Assembly (NCBI GenBank): GCA_017466865.1
Contig: JAFTTI010000013.1
Span: 62,001-126,000 of the forward strand
DNA length: 64,000 bases
Source of the DNA: Oscillospiraceae bacterium
Lineage (GTDB): Bacteria > Bacillota > Clostridia > Oscillospirales > Ruminococcaceae
Direction: 5' to 3'
This document shows positions 10,006 through 19,683 of the stretch, in pieces. Both the position numbers and the translations under genes were made by a program. The notes beneath the pieces are model-generated. The model was not told the DNA's origin, did no database searches, and saw nothing but the letters and a program-made list of their open reading frames with translations. The stretch's first letter is position 1. Every line of letters begins with the position of its first letter.

Positions 10006-11205
10006 TTAGCCGTTGATCTTTGTAACAACGCCTGAACCTACTGTTCTACCGCCTTCACGGATAGCGAAACGAAGACCTTCTTCGATAGCGATAGGAGTGA
10101 TGAGTTCAACGTCCATTTCAACGTTATCACCAGGCATGCACATTTCCTTATCAGCAGGAAGAGCTACGATACCTGTAACGTCTGTTGTTCTGAAATAGAA
10201 CTGAGGTCTGTAGTTGTTGAAGAAAGGAGTATGACGGCCGCCTTCTTCTTTCTTAAGAACGTAAACCTGACCATGGAACTTTGTGTGAGGCTGAATTGTG
10301 CCGGGCTTACAAAGAACCTGTCCTCTTTCGATATCTGTTCTCTGGATACCACGGAGAAGAGCACCGATGTTATCACCTGCTTCAGCGTAGTCGAGGATCT
10401 TTCTGAACATTTCGATACCTGTAACAACTGTCTTAGCCTTTTCATCCTTAAGACCAACGATTTCAACTTCGTCAGAAGTTCTGAGCTGACCTCTTTCTAC
10501 TCTACCTGTAGCAACTGTACCACGACCTGTGATTGTGAATACGTCTTCAACAGGCATAAGGAAAGGAAGATCTGACTTTCTGTCAGGTGTAGGAATGTAG
10601 CTGTCTACTGCATCCATAAGTTCAAGGATAGGAGCGTAAGCTGCATCTGAGATATCTTCGGGAGCTTCGAGAGCCTGAAGAGCTGAACCCTTGATGATAG
10701 GAATATCATCACCAGGGAATTCCTGATTGCTGAGAACTTCACGGATGTCCATTTCAACGAGTTCGAGAAGTTCGGGGTCGTCAACCTGGTCAGCCTTGTT
10801 CATGAATACAACGATTGCAGGAACGCCTACCTGACGAGCAAGAAGAACGTGTTCCTTTGTCTGAGCCATAGGACCATCAGAAGCAGCAACTACGAGGATA
10901 GCGCCGTCCATCTGAGCAGCACCTGTGATCATGTTCTTAACATAGTCAGCGTGGCCAGGGCAGTCAACGTGTGCGTAGTGACGATTCTTTGTTTCGTATT
11001 CTACGTGAGCTGTGTTGATTGTAATACCTCTTTCTCTTTCTTCGGGAGCAGAGTCGATATTAGCATAGTCCTTCTTTTCAGCGAGACCCTGGATAGCGAG
11101 AGTCTTTGTGATAGCTGCTGTAAGAGTTGTTTTACCGTGGTCAACGTGACCGATTGTACCAATGTTTACATGGGGTTTAGTTCTTTCGAAATGTGCCTTT
11201 GCCAT
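10006..11205 (-). CDS. tuf: Translation elongation factor Tu
   Basis: Carries aminoacyl-tRNA to the ribosome as a GTP complex. The 399-residue product is full length. The G-domain motifs are intact: GHVDHGKT near residues 19-26, the switch I region [17 protein letters not shown], and NKAD. The two beta-barrel domains follow, ending in [11 protein letters not shown]. The start has AGGAGGAA about 7 bases upstream. tuf follows fusA as in the classical str operon but has its own promoter in the 100-base gap, so it can be expressed separately. Confidence 0.99.
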   Translation of the reverse strand: MAKAHFERTKPHVNIGTIGHVDHGKTTLTAAITKTLAIQGLAEKKDYANIDSAPEERERGITINTAHVEYETKNRHYAHVDCPGHADYVKNMITGAAQMDGAILVVAASDGPMAQTKEHVLLARQVGVPAIVVFMNKADQVDDPELLELVEMDIREVLSNQEFPGDDIPIIKGSALQALEAPEDISDAAYAPILELMDAVDSYIPTPDRKSDLPFLMPVEDVFTITGRGTVATGRVERGQLRTSDEVEIVGLKDEKAKTVVTGIEMFRKILDYAEAGDNIGALLRGIQRTDIERGQVLCKPGTIQPHTKFHGQVYVLKKEEGGRHTPFFNNYRPQFYFRTTDVTGIVALPADKEMCMPGDNVEMDVELITPIAIEEGLRFAIREGGRTVGSGVVTKING

Positions 11206-11261
11206 TGGAAAATTCCTCCTTAAAAATAAAGTGTTATAATTTTAACCTGGGTTATAAAACT

Positions 11262-11290
11262 ATTCTATCAAATAACTTAATAGATTTCAA
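11262..11290 (-). promoter_or_regulatory. Promoter of tuf
   Basis: Minus-strand TTGAAA (11285-11290), 17-base spacer, TAGAAT (11262-11267), in the fusA-tuf gap. Confidence 0.7.
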
Positions 11291-11305
11291 GTCTTTTTTG
11301 TATTT

Positions 11306-13387
11306 TTAGTTATTTTTGCTTCTTGTTGTCATAATCTTTTCAGCGATGTTCTTAGGAACTTCGATATAGCTGTGAGGTTCCATTGTGTACTGTCCACGGC
11401 CCTGTGTCTTTGAACGGAGGTCGTTTGAGTAACCGAACATTTCTGAAAGAGGAACAAGAGCGTCAACCTGAGCTGTACCGTTCTGTGCTTCCTGACCAAG
11501 AATCTGTCCTCGACGAGATGTAAGGTCACCGATGATTGTTCCCATATGTTCATCGGGAATAATAGCAGAAACCTTCATGATAGGTTCGAGGATAACAGCG
11601 TCTGCCTTCTTCATAGCTTCCTTGAAAGCCATTGAACCGGCGATTGAGAACGCCATTTCTGATGAGTCGACTTCGTGGTATGATCCATCGTAAAGTGTAA
11701 CCTTAACGTCAACTACGGGGTAACCAGCGAGGATACCAGCCTTCATTGCGCCCTGGATACCCTTATCAACTGCAGGGATGTATTCCTTAGGAATAGCACC
11801 GCCGACAACTGAGTTGATAAATTCATATCCCTTACCTGACTCGTTGGGTTCAACCTTGATCTTAACATGACCGTACTGACCCTTACCACCCGACTGACGA
11901 GCGTACTTGTGGTCAACGTCTGCAAGTTTCTTGATTGTTTCCTTATAAGCAACCTGAGGTGCACCGACATTAGCTTCTACCTTGAATTCACGGAGCATAC
12001 GGTCAACGATGATTTCGAGGTGAAGTTCGCCCATTCCGGCGATGATTGTCTGGCCTGTTTCTTCGTCTGTCCATGTCTTGAATGTGGGGTCTTCTTCAGC
12101 GAGCTTAGAAAGAGCAATACCCATCTTTTCCTGACCTGCTTTTGTCTTGGGCTCGATAGCGAGCTGAATAACAGGATCAGCAAATTCCATAGATTCAAGA
12201 ATTACAGGGTGCTTGGGATCACAAAGTGTATCACCTGTTGTTGTATTCTTAAGACCAACTGCAGCATAGATATCACCTGCGTAGCAAGTTTCGATTTCTG
12301 TTCTGTGGTTAGCGTGCATCTGAAGAATACGACCGAATCTTTCGTTGCTGTCCTTATTTGCGTTAAGAACAGTGGCACCTGCATTGATTGTACCTGAATA
12401 TACACGGAAGAAAGCGAGCTTTCCTACGAATGGGTCAGTTGCAATCTTGAATGCGAGAGCTGAGAAAGGTTCGTTATCAGAAGAAGGTCTTACTGTTTCT
12501 TCTCCTGTGTCAGGGTTAACACCCTTGATGTCTTCTACGTCTGTAGGAGCAGGCATGTAATCGATAATAGCGTCAAGGAGTTTCTGAACACCCTTGTTCT
12601 TGTAAGATGTACCACATGTTACAGGAACCATCTTGTTAGCGATTGTTGCCTTTCTGATACAAGCCTTGATTTCTTCGATTGTGAGTTCTTCACCAGCGAA
12701 GTATTTTTCCATAAGCTCATCATCCTGCTCTGCTACCTGTTCGATAAGAGCATCATGATATTCCTGAGCCTTTTCCTTCATATCTTCAGGAATTTCTTCC
12801 ATTCTGATATCTTTTCCAAGGTCATCGTAATAAACGTATGCCTTCATTTCAACAAGGTCAATAATTCCCTTGAACATATTTTCCGATCCGATCGGAAGCT
12901 GAATCGGAACTGCGTTTGCGTGAAGTCTTGTGTGCATCATGTCAACAACGCGGTAGAAGTCCGCACCCATAATGTCCATCTTATTTACATAAGCCATACG
13001 GGGAACACGATACTTATCAGCCTGACGCCAAACTGTTTCCGACTGAGGTTCTACACCGCCCTTAGCACAAAGAACTGTTACCGAACCGTCGAGTACACGA
13101 AGTGAACGCTCAACTTCTACGGTAAAGTCAACGTGGCCGGGAGTGTCGATGATGTTGATTCTATGGCCTGCCCAGTAGCATGTTGTAGCAGCTGAAGTAA
13201 TTGTGATACCTCTTTCCTGCTCCTGTGCCATCCAGTCCATTGTTGCAGTACCTTCGTGAGTGTCGCCAATTTTGTAATTAACGCCTGTATAGAACAGGAT
13301 ACGCTCAGTTGTGGTTGTTTTACCTGCGTCAATGTGGGCCATTATACCAACGTTTCTGGTCATATCCAGTGAACATTCTCTTGGCAT
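11306..13387 (-). CDS. fusA: Translation elongation factor G
   Basis: GTPase that drives ribosomal translocation and, with RRF, ribosome recycling. The 693-residue product is the usual length. It begins with the G domain ([13 protein letters not shown], switch I region [22 protein letters not shown]), then domains II to V ending near [15 protein letters not shown] lies 6 bases before the ATG. It sits 27 bases after rpsG, in the conserved rpsL-rpsG-fusA order. Confidence 0.99.
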   Translation of the reverse strand: MPRECSLDMTRNVGIMAHIDAGKTTTTERILFYTGVNYKIGDTHEGTATMDWMAQEQERGITITSAATTCYWAGHRINIIDTPGHVDFTVEVERSLRVLDGSVTVLCAKGGVEPQSETVWRQADKYRVPRMAYVNKMDIMGADFYRVVDMMHTRLHANAVPIQLPIGSENMFKGIIDLVEMKAYVYYDDLGKDIRMEEIPEDMKEKAQEYHDALIEQVAEQDDELMEKYFAGEELTIEEIKACIRKATIANKMVPVTCGTSYKNKGVQKLLDAIIDYMPAPTDVEDIKGVNPDTGEETVRPSSDNEPFSALAFKIATDPFVGKLAFFRVYSGTINAGATVLNANKDSNERFGRILQMHANHRTEIETCYAGDIYAAVGLKNTTTGDTLCDPKHPVILESMEFADPVIQLAIEPKTKAGQEKMGIALSKLAEEDPTFKTWTDEETGQTIIAGMGELHLEIIVDRMLREFKVEANVGAPQVAYKETIKKLADVDHKYARQSGGKGQYGHVKIKVEPNESGKGYEFINSVVGGAIPKEYIPAVDKGIQGAMKAGILAGYPVVDVKVTLYDGSYHEVDSSEMAFSIAGSMAFKEAMKKADAVILEPIMKVSAIIPDEHMGTIIGDLTSRRGQILGQEAQNGTAQVDALVPLSEMFGYSNDLRSKTQGRGQYTMEPHSYIEVPKNIAEKIMTTRSKNN

Positions 13388-13414
13388 AATATCCTCCTTA
13401 TACTACTGAACAAA

Positions 13415-13885
13415 TTACCAACGGAAATGTGCAAAAGCCTTGTTAGCTTCAGCCATCTTATGTGTGTCGTCACGCTTCTTGCAAGCGCCGCCCATACCGT
13501 TGAGTGCGTCCATAATTTCTCCGGCAAGTCTTTCCTTCATTGTCTTTTCATTTCTTGCTCTTGAGTATGTTGTGAGCCATCTGAGTCCTAATGTCTGGCG
13601 TCTTTCGGGACGAACCTCCATAGGAACCTGATATGTCGCACCACCTACACGGCGAGCCTTAACTTCGAGAACAGGCATGATATTTTCCATTGCCTCTTCA
13701 AATGCTTCGAGAGCATCTTTTCCGGTCTTTTCTGCTACGATTTCGAATGCACCGTAAACAATCTTCTGTGCTACACCCTTCTTACCGTCAAGCATTACGT
13801 TGTTGATAAGACGAGTAACGAGCTTTGAGTTGTATACAGGGTCCTGCAAAACGTCACGCTTTGCAACGTTACCTCTTCTTGGCAT
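13415..13885 (-). CDS. rpsG: 30S ribosomal protein S7
   Basis: Primary 16S rRNA binding protein that nucleates the 30S head. The 156 residues begin [13 protein letters not shown] and contain the S7 signature region. The start is ATG 13885, which has GGAGGG 7 bases upstream. An in-frame ATG at 13903 precedes that site and is rejected. Second gene of the str operon, 176 bases after rpsL. Confidence 0.98.
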   Translation of the reverse strand: MPRRGNVAKRDVLQDPVYNSKLVTRLINNVMLDGKKGVAQKIVYGAFEIVAEKTGKDALEAFEEAMENIMPVLEVKARRVGGATYQVPMEVRPERRQTLGLRWLTTYSRARNEKTMKERLAGEIMDALNGMGGACKKRDDTHKMAEANKAFAHFRW

Positions 13886-14061
13886 TCCGCTTCCCTCCTT
13901 CATATAATGATATCATAGGTACTCGTTTCATCCGCACGATTTATCGCACGGAAAACCCGTCGACCAATGCAGAGGCACCCGTATACTATATATATACAGA
14001 TACTCCACATAAATCGTGGTATCGAGATTACTATTAAATGTTTTTGCAAAAGCCAAAGTTA

Positions 14062-14487
14062 TTACTTTGCTGCCCCTGCCTTTGGTTTCTTTGCACCGTA
14101 CTTTGAACGAGCCTGCATTCTCTTTGCAACGCCCTGAGCGTCAAGTGTTCCACGGATGATATGATAACGTACACCGGGGAGGTCCTTAACTCTACCGCCT
14201 CTGATAAGAACAACTGAGTGTTCCTGGAGGTTATGGCCGATACCTGGGATGTAAGCTGTTACTTCAGAACCGTTTGTAAGTCTTACTCTGGCAATCTTTC
14301 TCATAGCTGAGTTAGGCTTCTTAGGTGTTGCTGTTCTAACTGCTGTGCATACACCACGCTTCTGGGGTGAAGTCTGTTCGATAGCTACCTTCTTCTTGGC
14401 ATTGTAACCTTTGAGAAGTGCGGGAGCTGTTGACTTCTTTTCGATAACATCTCTTCCCTTTCTTACTAACTGGTTAAAGGTTGGCAT
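14062..14487 (-). CDS. rpsL: 30S ribosomal protein S12
   Basis: Decoding-centre protein of 141 residues, starting [13 protein letters not shown]. The conserved [17 protein letters not shown] segment carries the lysine (in KKPNSA) known for streptomycin resistance changes, here with the sensitive-type Lys. The C-terminus is short and basic. GGAG is about 10 bases upstream and a consensus promoter lies at 14571-14599. First gene of the str operon. Confidence 0.98.
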   Translation of the reverse strand: MPTFNQLVRKGRDVIEKKSTAPALLKGYNAKKKVAIEQTSPQKRGVCTAVRTATPKKPNSAMRKIARVRLTNGSEVTAYIPGIGHNLQEHSVVLIRGGRVKDLPGVRYHIIRGTLDAQGVAKRMQARSKYGAKKPKAGAAK

Positions 14488-14570
14488 TAAATCAATCTCC
14501 TTTCTTCAAAATTATTGTGAAAACACGCATTTTTGGGCATAATTCACCCAATACGTACTCACGCTATATT

Positions 14571-14599
14571 ATTTTACTATAATGGTATCTTGATGTCAA
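14571..14599 (-). promoter_or_regulatory. Promoter of the str operon
   Basis: Minus-strand TTGACA (14594-14599), 17-base spacer, TAAAAT (14571-14576), about 85 bases upstream of rpsL. The leader contains a small TTGGG/CCCAA hairpin. Confidence 0.85.
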
Positions 14600-14744
14600 G
14601 CGTTTTATACAAAATTTTGCTCTTAATTTGTTACAATATGCAAAAATAAAGGCATTTGGTGTTTTCATTTGTGTGAATTGACAATCTGCGTATTTTTAAA
14701 GGCAAAAATATATGCTTTTTCTGATATTGTTAACAATTTGTTCA
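14600..14744. other. Intergenic DNA between divergent str and metal operons
   Basis: AT-rich, with no ORF, RNA gene or strong hairpin that I can support. Confidence 0.6.
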
Positions 14745-14773
14745 TTGACAAAGCACTACGAAAGTGATATAAC
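14745..14773 (+). promoter_or_regulatory. Promoter of the metal-resistance operon
   Basis: TTGACA (14745-14750), 17-base spacer, TATAAC (14768-14773). The expected transcription start falls inside the ArsR-type operator just downstream. Confidence 0.85.
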
Positions 14774-14776
14774 AAA

Positions 14777-14798
14777 CATATGAACAAATGCTCATATG
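14777..14798. promoter_or_regulatory. ArsR/SmtB-type 12-2-12 operator
   Basis: An inverted repeat with half-sites CATATGA and TCATATG around a central ACAAATGC. This closely matches the known family operator for SmtB/CzrA/ZiaR-type repressors (ATATGAACA-type half-sites). It overlaps the start of transcription, so bound repressor would block initiation and metal would release it. Autoregulation is inference from position. Confidence 0.85.
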
Positions 14799-14811
14799 TC
14801 GAGGTGATACT

Positions 14812-15177
14812 ATGGAAAAGAAAAATGAAATGATAGAAAAATGTGATTATATCCATGCACACGATGAAATAGTTGAAAAAGTTTCATCTGTTATGCCTGA
14901 TGAAGAAATCCTTTATGATTTAGCAGAACTTTTCAAAGTTTTTGGCGATTCAACAAGAATAAGAATACTTTATGTTCTTTCTGAATCAGAAATGTGTGTA
15001 TGCGACCTTGCGACAATCCTCGGAATGACACAGTCTGCTATTTCGCATCAGTTGAGAGCACTCAAACAGAGTAAACTCGTTAAATGCAGACGAGATGGAA
15101 AATCTGTATTCTATGCCCTTTCGGATGGTCATGTAAAGACGATACTTCAGCAGGGGCTTGAACATATTGAAGAATGA
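14812..15177 (+). CDS. ArsR/SmtB-family metal-sensing repressor
   Basis: Winged-helix repressor of 121 residues. The DNA-reading helix is in the segment containing TQSAISHQLRALKQ. Two possible metal sites are visible. The alpha-5 zinc site is complete: D-x-H (in SDGHVK) and ten residues later H-x-x-E (in EHIEE). There is also an ELCVCDL-like ESEMCVCDL with an N-terminal CDYIHAH, as in CadC-type alpha-3N sites. Zn or Cd is therefore more likely than arsenic. GAGGTG lies 6 bases before ATG 14812. First gene of a five-gene operon, with a matching operator at its promoter. Confidence 0.93.
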   Translation: MEKKNEMIEKCDYIHAHDEIVEKVSSVMPDEEILYDLAELFKVFGDSTRIRILYVLSESEMCVCDLATILGMTQSAISHQLRALKQSKLVKCRRDGKSVFYALSDGHVKTILQQGLEHIEE

Positions 15178-15188
15178 GGTGGACAAAA

Positions 15189-15797
15189 ATGAGTTTCTGG
15201 GATAAAGTTTCGGGTATATATGATTTAGCGGAATCTCTTAACAAAAAAGCATACAGAGAAATGCTTTGTAATACAGCAAGGCTTGTGCCGACGGGTGCTA
15301 AGGTTCTTGACTGCGCTGCGGGAACAGGAGAACTTTCAATAGCGGCATCAAAGAATGCAGAAAGTGTTATTTCGACAGACCTTTCTGAAAAAATGCTTGA
15401 AACGGCAGAAAAGAAATGCAGAAGAAAAGGAATAAACAACGTATTTTTCGACACAAGAGATATTTTTTCTCTTGACGATGCGGATGAAAGCTATGATGTT
15501 GTTATAGCGGGAAATGTTCTTCATCTTATAGAAAATCCCGAAAATGCAATAAAGGAACTTGCGAGGGTTACCAAAAAAGGCGGAAGACTCATTCTTCCTA
15601 CATTCCTTGTAAACGACAAAATGCCTATGATAAAACTTTATAAGCTTTTAGGTTATAATCAGAGAACAAGTTTTACTGTTGACAGTTATCTCGATTTGCT
15701 CGAAAATGCAGAAATCGGAGATATTCATTTAAAGGTAATCGACGGGGTTGTTCCCGTAGGATACGCCGTTATCAATAAAAAGAAAGAGGCTATATAG
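15189..15797 (+). CDS. Class I SAM-dependent methyltransferase in the metal operon
   Basis: Predicted methyltransferase of 202 residues. The SAM-binding motif I is VLDCAAGTGELS near residues 40-50. The acidic residue follows in STDLSEKML, and motif IV-like YDVVIAGNVLHLI comes later. It resembles the UbiE/Methyltransf_11 group. It lacks the conserved cysteines of arsenite methyltransferase ArsM, so arsenic methylation is not supported. I chose ATG 15189, with GAGGTGG 5 bases before it; an ATG at 15174 overlaps the repressor stop. The substrate is unknown, but its place between repressor and efflux pump suggests a linked role. Confidence 0.85.
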   Translation: MSFWDKVSGIYDLAESLNKKAYREMLCNTARLVPTGAKVLDCAAGTGELSIAASKNAESVISTDLSEKMLETAEKKCRRKGINNVFFDTRDIFSLDDADESYDVVIAGNVLHLIENPENAIKELARVTKKGGRLILPTFLVNDKMPMIKLYKLLGYNQRTSFTVDSYLDLLENAEIGDIHLKVIDGVVPVGYAVINKKKEAI

Positions 15798-15799
15798 TT

Positions 15800-16018
15800 A
15801 TGAAAAAGGTTTATAAACTCGAAAATCTCGATTGCGCAAATTGTGCTGCCAAAATGGAAGATGCAATAAATAAGATTGACGGTGTTGAAAACGCAAATGT
15901 AAGTTTTATGCGCCAGCGACTCACAATTGAAGCGGATGAATCCATACTTTCTGAAATAATTGAAAAAGCGCAGAAAATATGCAAGAAAATAGAACCCGAT
16001 TGCAAAATCTGTTTTTAG
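15800..16018 (+). CDS. Free-standing HMA heavy-metal-binding protein
   Basis: A 72-residue ferredoxin-like HMA domain with the metal site CANC (LDCANC), as in the N-terminal domains of ZntA/CadA pumps. It ends with an extra CxxC (DCKIC) that could add ligands. It begins 2 bases after the methyltransferase stop, and the pump gene starts 9 bases later. The ATPase downstream has no HMA domain of its own, so this looks like a split pump domain acting as a metal chaperone. Confidence 0.92.
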   Translation: MKKVYKLENLDCANCAAKMEDAINKIDGVENANVSFMRQRLTIEADESILSEIIEKAQKICKKIEPDCKICF

Positions 16019-16027
16019 GAGATTTTT

Positions 16028-17887
16028 ATGAATAGCAAACAGAAAAAAGTTCTTATAAGAATAGTTATTTCGGGAATTCTCTTTGTCGGAATATCAGTAT
16101 TTTCAAAAATATCGGGATATGATAACAAACTCATAATGCTGATAGTTTATCTTATCCCCTATCTTATAATCGGATATGATATTCTGATAAAGGCTGTAAA
16201 AAACATATTCCATGGGCAGATTTTTGACGAGAATTTTCTTATGGTTATAGCAACTATCGGTGCTTTTATTTTAAAGGAATACCCCGAAGCTGTTGCTGTT
16301 ATGCTTTTTTATCAGGTAGGAGAACTTTTCCAGAATATCGCAGTTCATCGTTCGAGAAAATCAATATCAGACCTTATGGATATATGCCCTGATTATGCGA
16401 ATGTCGAACGAAATGGCGAAATTGAAGAAGTTATGCCTGAAGAAGTCAGCGAAGGCGAAATCATTGTTATAAAACCAGGCGAAAAAATCCCGATTGACGC
16501 TGTTGTTATTGAAGGAAAATCCGAGATAAACACATCTGCTTTAACGGGCGAATCAATTCCTCGTGATGTAGCGGAAGGCGACAATCTCATAAGTGGTTGC
16601 ATAAACGGAAGAGGTCTTTTAAAAGCAAGAACAACAAAAACTTATGATGATTCAACTGTTGCTAAAATTCTTGACCTTGTAGAAAACTCTTCATTAAGAA
16701 AAGCAAAGTCAGAAAACTTTATAACAAAGTTCGCAAAATACTACACACCTGCTGTTATTCTTCTTGCCATTCTTATAGCGGTTATCCCTCCTTTATTCTT
16801 TAACGGAATATGGGCTGAATGGATTGAACAGGCGCTTATTATGCTTGTTATCTCCTGCCCTTGTGCACTCGTTATTTCTGTTCCACTTAGTTTCTTCGGC
16901 GGAATAGGCGGTGCTTCTAAAAAAGGAATACTCATAAAGGGAAGCACTTGCATAGAAAGTTTATCAAAAGCGGAAATCGCTGTTTTTGACAAGACAGGTA
17001 CTCTTACAAAGGGGAATTTTAAAGTTACTGAAATATATGCCGAAAAATACTCTGAAAAAGAGCTGTTATATTATGCTTCACTCGCTGAAAGTTTTTCAGA
17101 CCACCCAGTTTCTGTTTCGTTAAAAGAGGCGTATAATGAAGAACTCCCTAAAAATGTTGTTTCTGAAACAGAAGAAATTTCGGGACATGGTGTTATAAGC
17201 ATTGTTGACGGAAAAGAAGTTGCTGTCGGAAACATTAAACTAATGAAGAAAATCGGTATTGAGTATAAGGAATGTAATGCAGTAGGAACGATTGTTTATG
17301 TTGCGATAGACAAGGAATTCTTTGGATATATCGTTATTTCGGATGAAATAAAGAAAAACGCACAAGCAGCTCTTAATGAGCTTGAAAAGCTTTCTGTAAA
17401 AAGAAAAATAATGCTTACAGGCGACAGAAAAGAAGTCGCTGAAAATGTAGGCAGAAATTTAGGAATAAAAGAAATTCACTCCGAACTCCTGCCCGATGGC
17501 AAGGTTTCTTTTGTCGAAAAATTATTAAAAGAAAAGCAGAAAGAAAAATCACTCATTTTTGTTGGTGACGGAATAAATGACGCACCCGTTCTTACTATGG
17601 CCGATGTAGGAATTGCTATGGGTGGGCTTGGTTCTGATGCTGCTATCGAGGCTGCTGATGTTGTTATTACGGATGATAATCCCGTTAAAATTCCACTCGC
17701 TGTAAAACTTTCTAAAAAGACTATGAGTATTGTTATGCAGAACATTATTTTTGCGCTCTTGGTTAAAGGAATAATAATGATTCTCGGCATTTTCGGAATT
17801 GCTAATATGTGGCTTGCTGTTTTTGCAGATGTCGGTGTTTCGGTTATCGCAATACTCAACGCTATGAGATGCGGAAAGGTTGATTGA
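16028..17887 (+). CDS. P1B-type heavy-metal efflux ATPase (Zn/Cd/Pb type)
   Basis: Membrane pump of 619 residues that expels soft divalent metals using ATP. It starts directly with membrane helices, without an HMA domain. Visible landmarks are the actuator loop ALTGESIP, the metal-binding CPC in helix 6 (VISCPCALVIS), the phosphorylation site DKTGTLT, the HP motif (SDHPVS), GHGV, and the hinge GDGINDAPVL. A DVGVSVIA-type last helix carries the Asp expected in the Zn/Cd (P1B-2) subgroup. Best described as CadA/ZntA-like. The metal is inferred from motifs and from the repressor. Confidence 0.95.
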   Translation: MNSKQKKVLIRIVISGILFVGISVFSKISGYDNKLIMLIVYLIPYLIIGYDILIKAVKNIFHGQIFDENFLMVIATIGAFILKEYPEAVAVMLFYQVGELFQNIAVHRSRKSISDLMDICPDYANVERNGEIEEVMPEEVSEGEIIVIKPGEKIPIDAVVIEGKSEINTSALTGESIPRDVAEGDNLISGCINGRGLLKARTTKTYDDSTVAKILDLVENSSLRKAKSENFITKFAKYYTPAVILLAILIAVIPPLFFNGIWAEWIEQALIMLVISCPCALVISVPLSFFGGIGGASKKGILIKGSTCIESLSKAEIAVFDKTGTLTKGNFKVTEIYAEKYSEKELLYYASLAESFSDHPVSVSLKEAYNEELPKNVVSETEEISGHGVISIVDGKEVAVGNIKLMKKIGIEYKECNAVGTIVYVAIDKEFFGYIVISDEIKKNAQAALNELEKLSVKRKIMLTGDRKEVAENVGRNLGIKEIHSELLPDGKVSFVEKLLKEKQKEKSLIFVGDGINDAPVLTMADVGIAMGGLGSDAAIEAADVVITDDNPVKIPLAVKLSKKTMSIVMQNIIFALLVKGIIMILGIFGIANMWLAVFADVGVSVIAILNAMRCGKVD

Positions 17888-17888
17888 T

Positions 17889-18395
17889 ATGATACTTATA
17901 ATTGAATGTATTGCATGTTGTCTTGTGTTTCATCTTCTTATAGCCCTTATCCTCAAAAAAGATAAACTTCTTATGGTAGGAAGTTATCCGCCAAAAGTAA
18001 GAGAGCGACTCCGTGAAATGGGTGTTATTCCGAAAGAACAGAAAACTCGTTTCAGCAAAAAAGAAATTATAAGAAAAGTTGTTGGTGTTTTCGTCTTTTC
18101 GATAATCATTGCTTTTATAATGATCTTTGTAAACGGACAACGAGAGTTCTTAGGCAGTTTTCTTTCTGTTCTTGCCATTTCGCTTTCGATAACATGGTAT
18201 GACGCTATAGTTATGGATTGTATGATATTCTGTCACGATAAAAGTAAGATTATAGAAGGTACAGAAGACTTAACCGAAGAATATCACAATTATCTTTTTC
18301 ACATAAAGCAAAGTCTTATCGGAACAGTTATCAGCGTTATACTTTCGCTTGTATCAGCAGGGTTTGTTGTAATCATAAGCAGTATTATAAAATAA
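17889..18395 (+). CDS. Small four-helix membrane protein, last gene of the metal operon
   Basis: Not recognised. The 168 residues hold one N-terminal hydrophobic helix, a basic cytoplasmic loop, two adjacent helices near 65-105 and a C-terminal helix. Notable are a few cysteines in the first helix (IECIACC) and in VMDCMIFC. It starts 1 base after the ATPase stop (GGAAAGG about 10 bases upstream of ATG 17889) and ends at a strong terminator, so it clearly belongs to the operon. A metal-linked role is inference from context only. Confidence 0.8.
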   Translation: MILIIECIACCLVFHLLIALILKKDKLLMVGSYPPKVRERLREMGVIPKEQKTRFSKKEIIRKVVGVFVFSIIIAFIMIFVNGQREFLGSFLSVLAISLSITWYDAIVMDCMIFCHDKSKIIEGTEDLTEEYHNYLFHIKQSLIGTVISVILSLVSAGFVVIISSIIK

Positions 18396-18432
18396 AAAAT
18401 CCCGTAAGGAAATTTTCCTTACGGGATAAATT
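18394..18432. terminator. Bidirectional terminator between the metal operon and folC
   Basis: Near-perfect hairpin ATCCCGTAAGGAAA with TTTCCTTACGGGAT, A run on one side and T run on the other. It serves the convergent genes on both sides. Confidence 0.92.
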
Positions 18433-18433
18433 T

Positions 18434-19663
18434 TTATTCAATAAATTCTTTTCGGATTTTTTCTGCGAAATAAAGTGAACCGCAGAAAACAACAACATCT
18501 TCGGGAGTAACTTTATCGAGAGTTGTTGTAGGGCATCCGTTTTTCTTGAAAAGTGCTTCGAGTTCGACACCCGGAACGCAATTGGGATGAAAATCTCCTA
18601 CCCCGACACAAGCCTTTGCGCAAGGTGCGAGAATTTCGGCGCATCGGAAGAAATCCTTATCCTTAAGCATTCCTATAACAATAACAGGTTTTTTAGGCAT
18701 ACGCTTTATAACATCGACAAGTGCCTGCATAGCCTCGGGATTGTGACATCCATCGAGAAGGAAAAGAGGATCGAGATTTAAGATTTCCATTCTTCCCGGA
18801 ATAGATGCAGTTTTGAGTGCTTGTTTCACATTATCGGAAAGAAGTTCGCTATACCCCTGACGCTTTACCTGATCGAGCGCTTCAATGGCAGTCATAGCGT
18901 TTATCATCTGATGTCTTCCTATCATTTTTGTGCTGTATTCTTTACTCTTATAAATAAATTTATTTCCCCAGATATTTGTACTCTTGATTTTGAGTGTATT
19001 TATATCGGGAACTATGAATTCACTATCGTTTCTTGCAGCTGTCTGAATGATTACAGTCTGCGCTGATTTAGGGCAGGATATTGATGCCACAACAGGAACG
19101 CCAGGCTTTATAATCCCTGCTTTATGTTTTGCAATTTCTTCAACAGTTTCACCGAGAATTGCTGTATGGTCAAGTGCTACTGAAGTTATAACAGAAACGA
19201 GAGGATTATCTATAATGTTGGTTGAATCCAGAAGCCCTCCCACGCCTGTTTCGAGGCATACGATGTCACACTTTTCTTCATAGAAATATTCAAAAGCGAT
19301 AGCATTTGTGATTTCAAACTGTGAATAATCCTTATTATCGCCACAAGCCTCTTCGACCATTTCACAGATTTCTGCAAGGCGATGTTTAGGGATATTTACC
19401 CCGTTTACTCTTATTCTGTCGGTATATTCAATAACATAAGGCGAAGTGAATTCACCTGTTTTATAACCTGAAAGTCTGCAAGCTTCTGCACAATAGCGGG
19501 TAACAGAGCCTTTTCCGTTTGTTCCTGCAATATGGATACACTTTAAGTGAGCCTGTGGATTTCCAAGCTCATTCATAAGATACGCAAAACGAGAAAGATC
19601 CTCAACGGGTTTTCCCGATTTGGTAAAACTATTTATAAAATCCATCGCCATATCGTATGTCAA
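18434..19663 (-). CDS. folC: Folylpolyglutamate synthase / dihydrofolate synthase family
   Basis: Mur-ligase-fold enzyme that adds glutamate to folates, and to dihydropteroate in bifunctional members. The 409 residues show the P-loop AGTNGKGSVTRY near 44-55, the family segment FTSPYVIEYTDRIRVNG, and GGLLDSTNI with LDHTAILG. It appears to start at TTG 19663, with AGAGGTG 7 bases upstream. It lies 20 bases after valS and is probably co-transcribed; this valS-folC pairing is widespread in Firmicutes. Confidence 0.95.
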   Translation of the reverse strand: MTYDMAMDFINSFTKSGKPVEDLSRFAYLMNELGNPQAHLKCIHIAGTNGKGSVTRYCAEACRLSGYKTGEFTSPYVIEYTDRIRVNGVNIPKHRLAEICEMVEEACGDNKDYSQFEITNAIAFEYFYEEKCDIVCLETGVGGLLDSTNIIDNPLVSVITSVALDHTAILGETVEEIAKHKAGIIKPGVPVVASISCPKSAQTVIIQTAARNDSEFIVPDINTLKIKSTNIWGNKFIYKSKEYSTKMIGRHQMINAMTAIEALDQVKRQGYSELLSDNVKQALKTASIPGRMEILNLDPLFLLDGCHNPEAMQALVDVIKRMPKKPVIVIGMLKDKDFFRCAEILAPCAKACVGVGDFHPNCVPGVELEALFKKNGCPTTTLDKVTPEDVVVFCGSLYFAEKIRKEFIE

Positions 19664-19683
19664 ACTCTGTCACCTCTGAAAAT

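Noticed and set aside
13904-14037. Small plus-strand ORF between rpsG and rpsL
   Set aside because: No ribosome binding site, antisense to the str operon leader, and composition is not coding-like.
15189-15797. Arsenite methyltransferase (ArsM) call for the gene next to the ArsR-type repressor
   Set aside because: The conserved cysteines of ArsM are absent; the pump and repressor point to Zn/Cd rather than arsenic.
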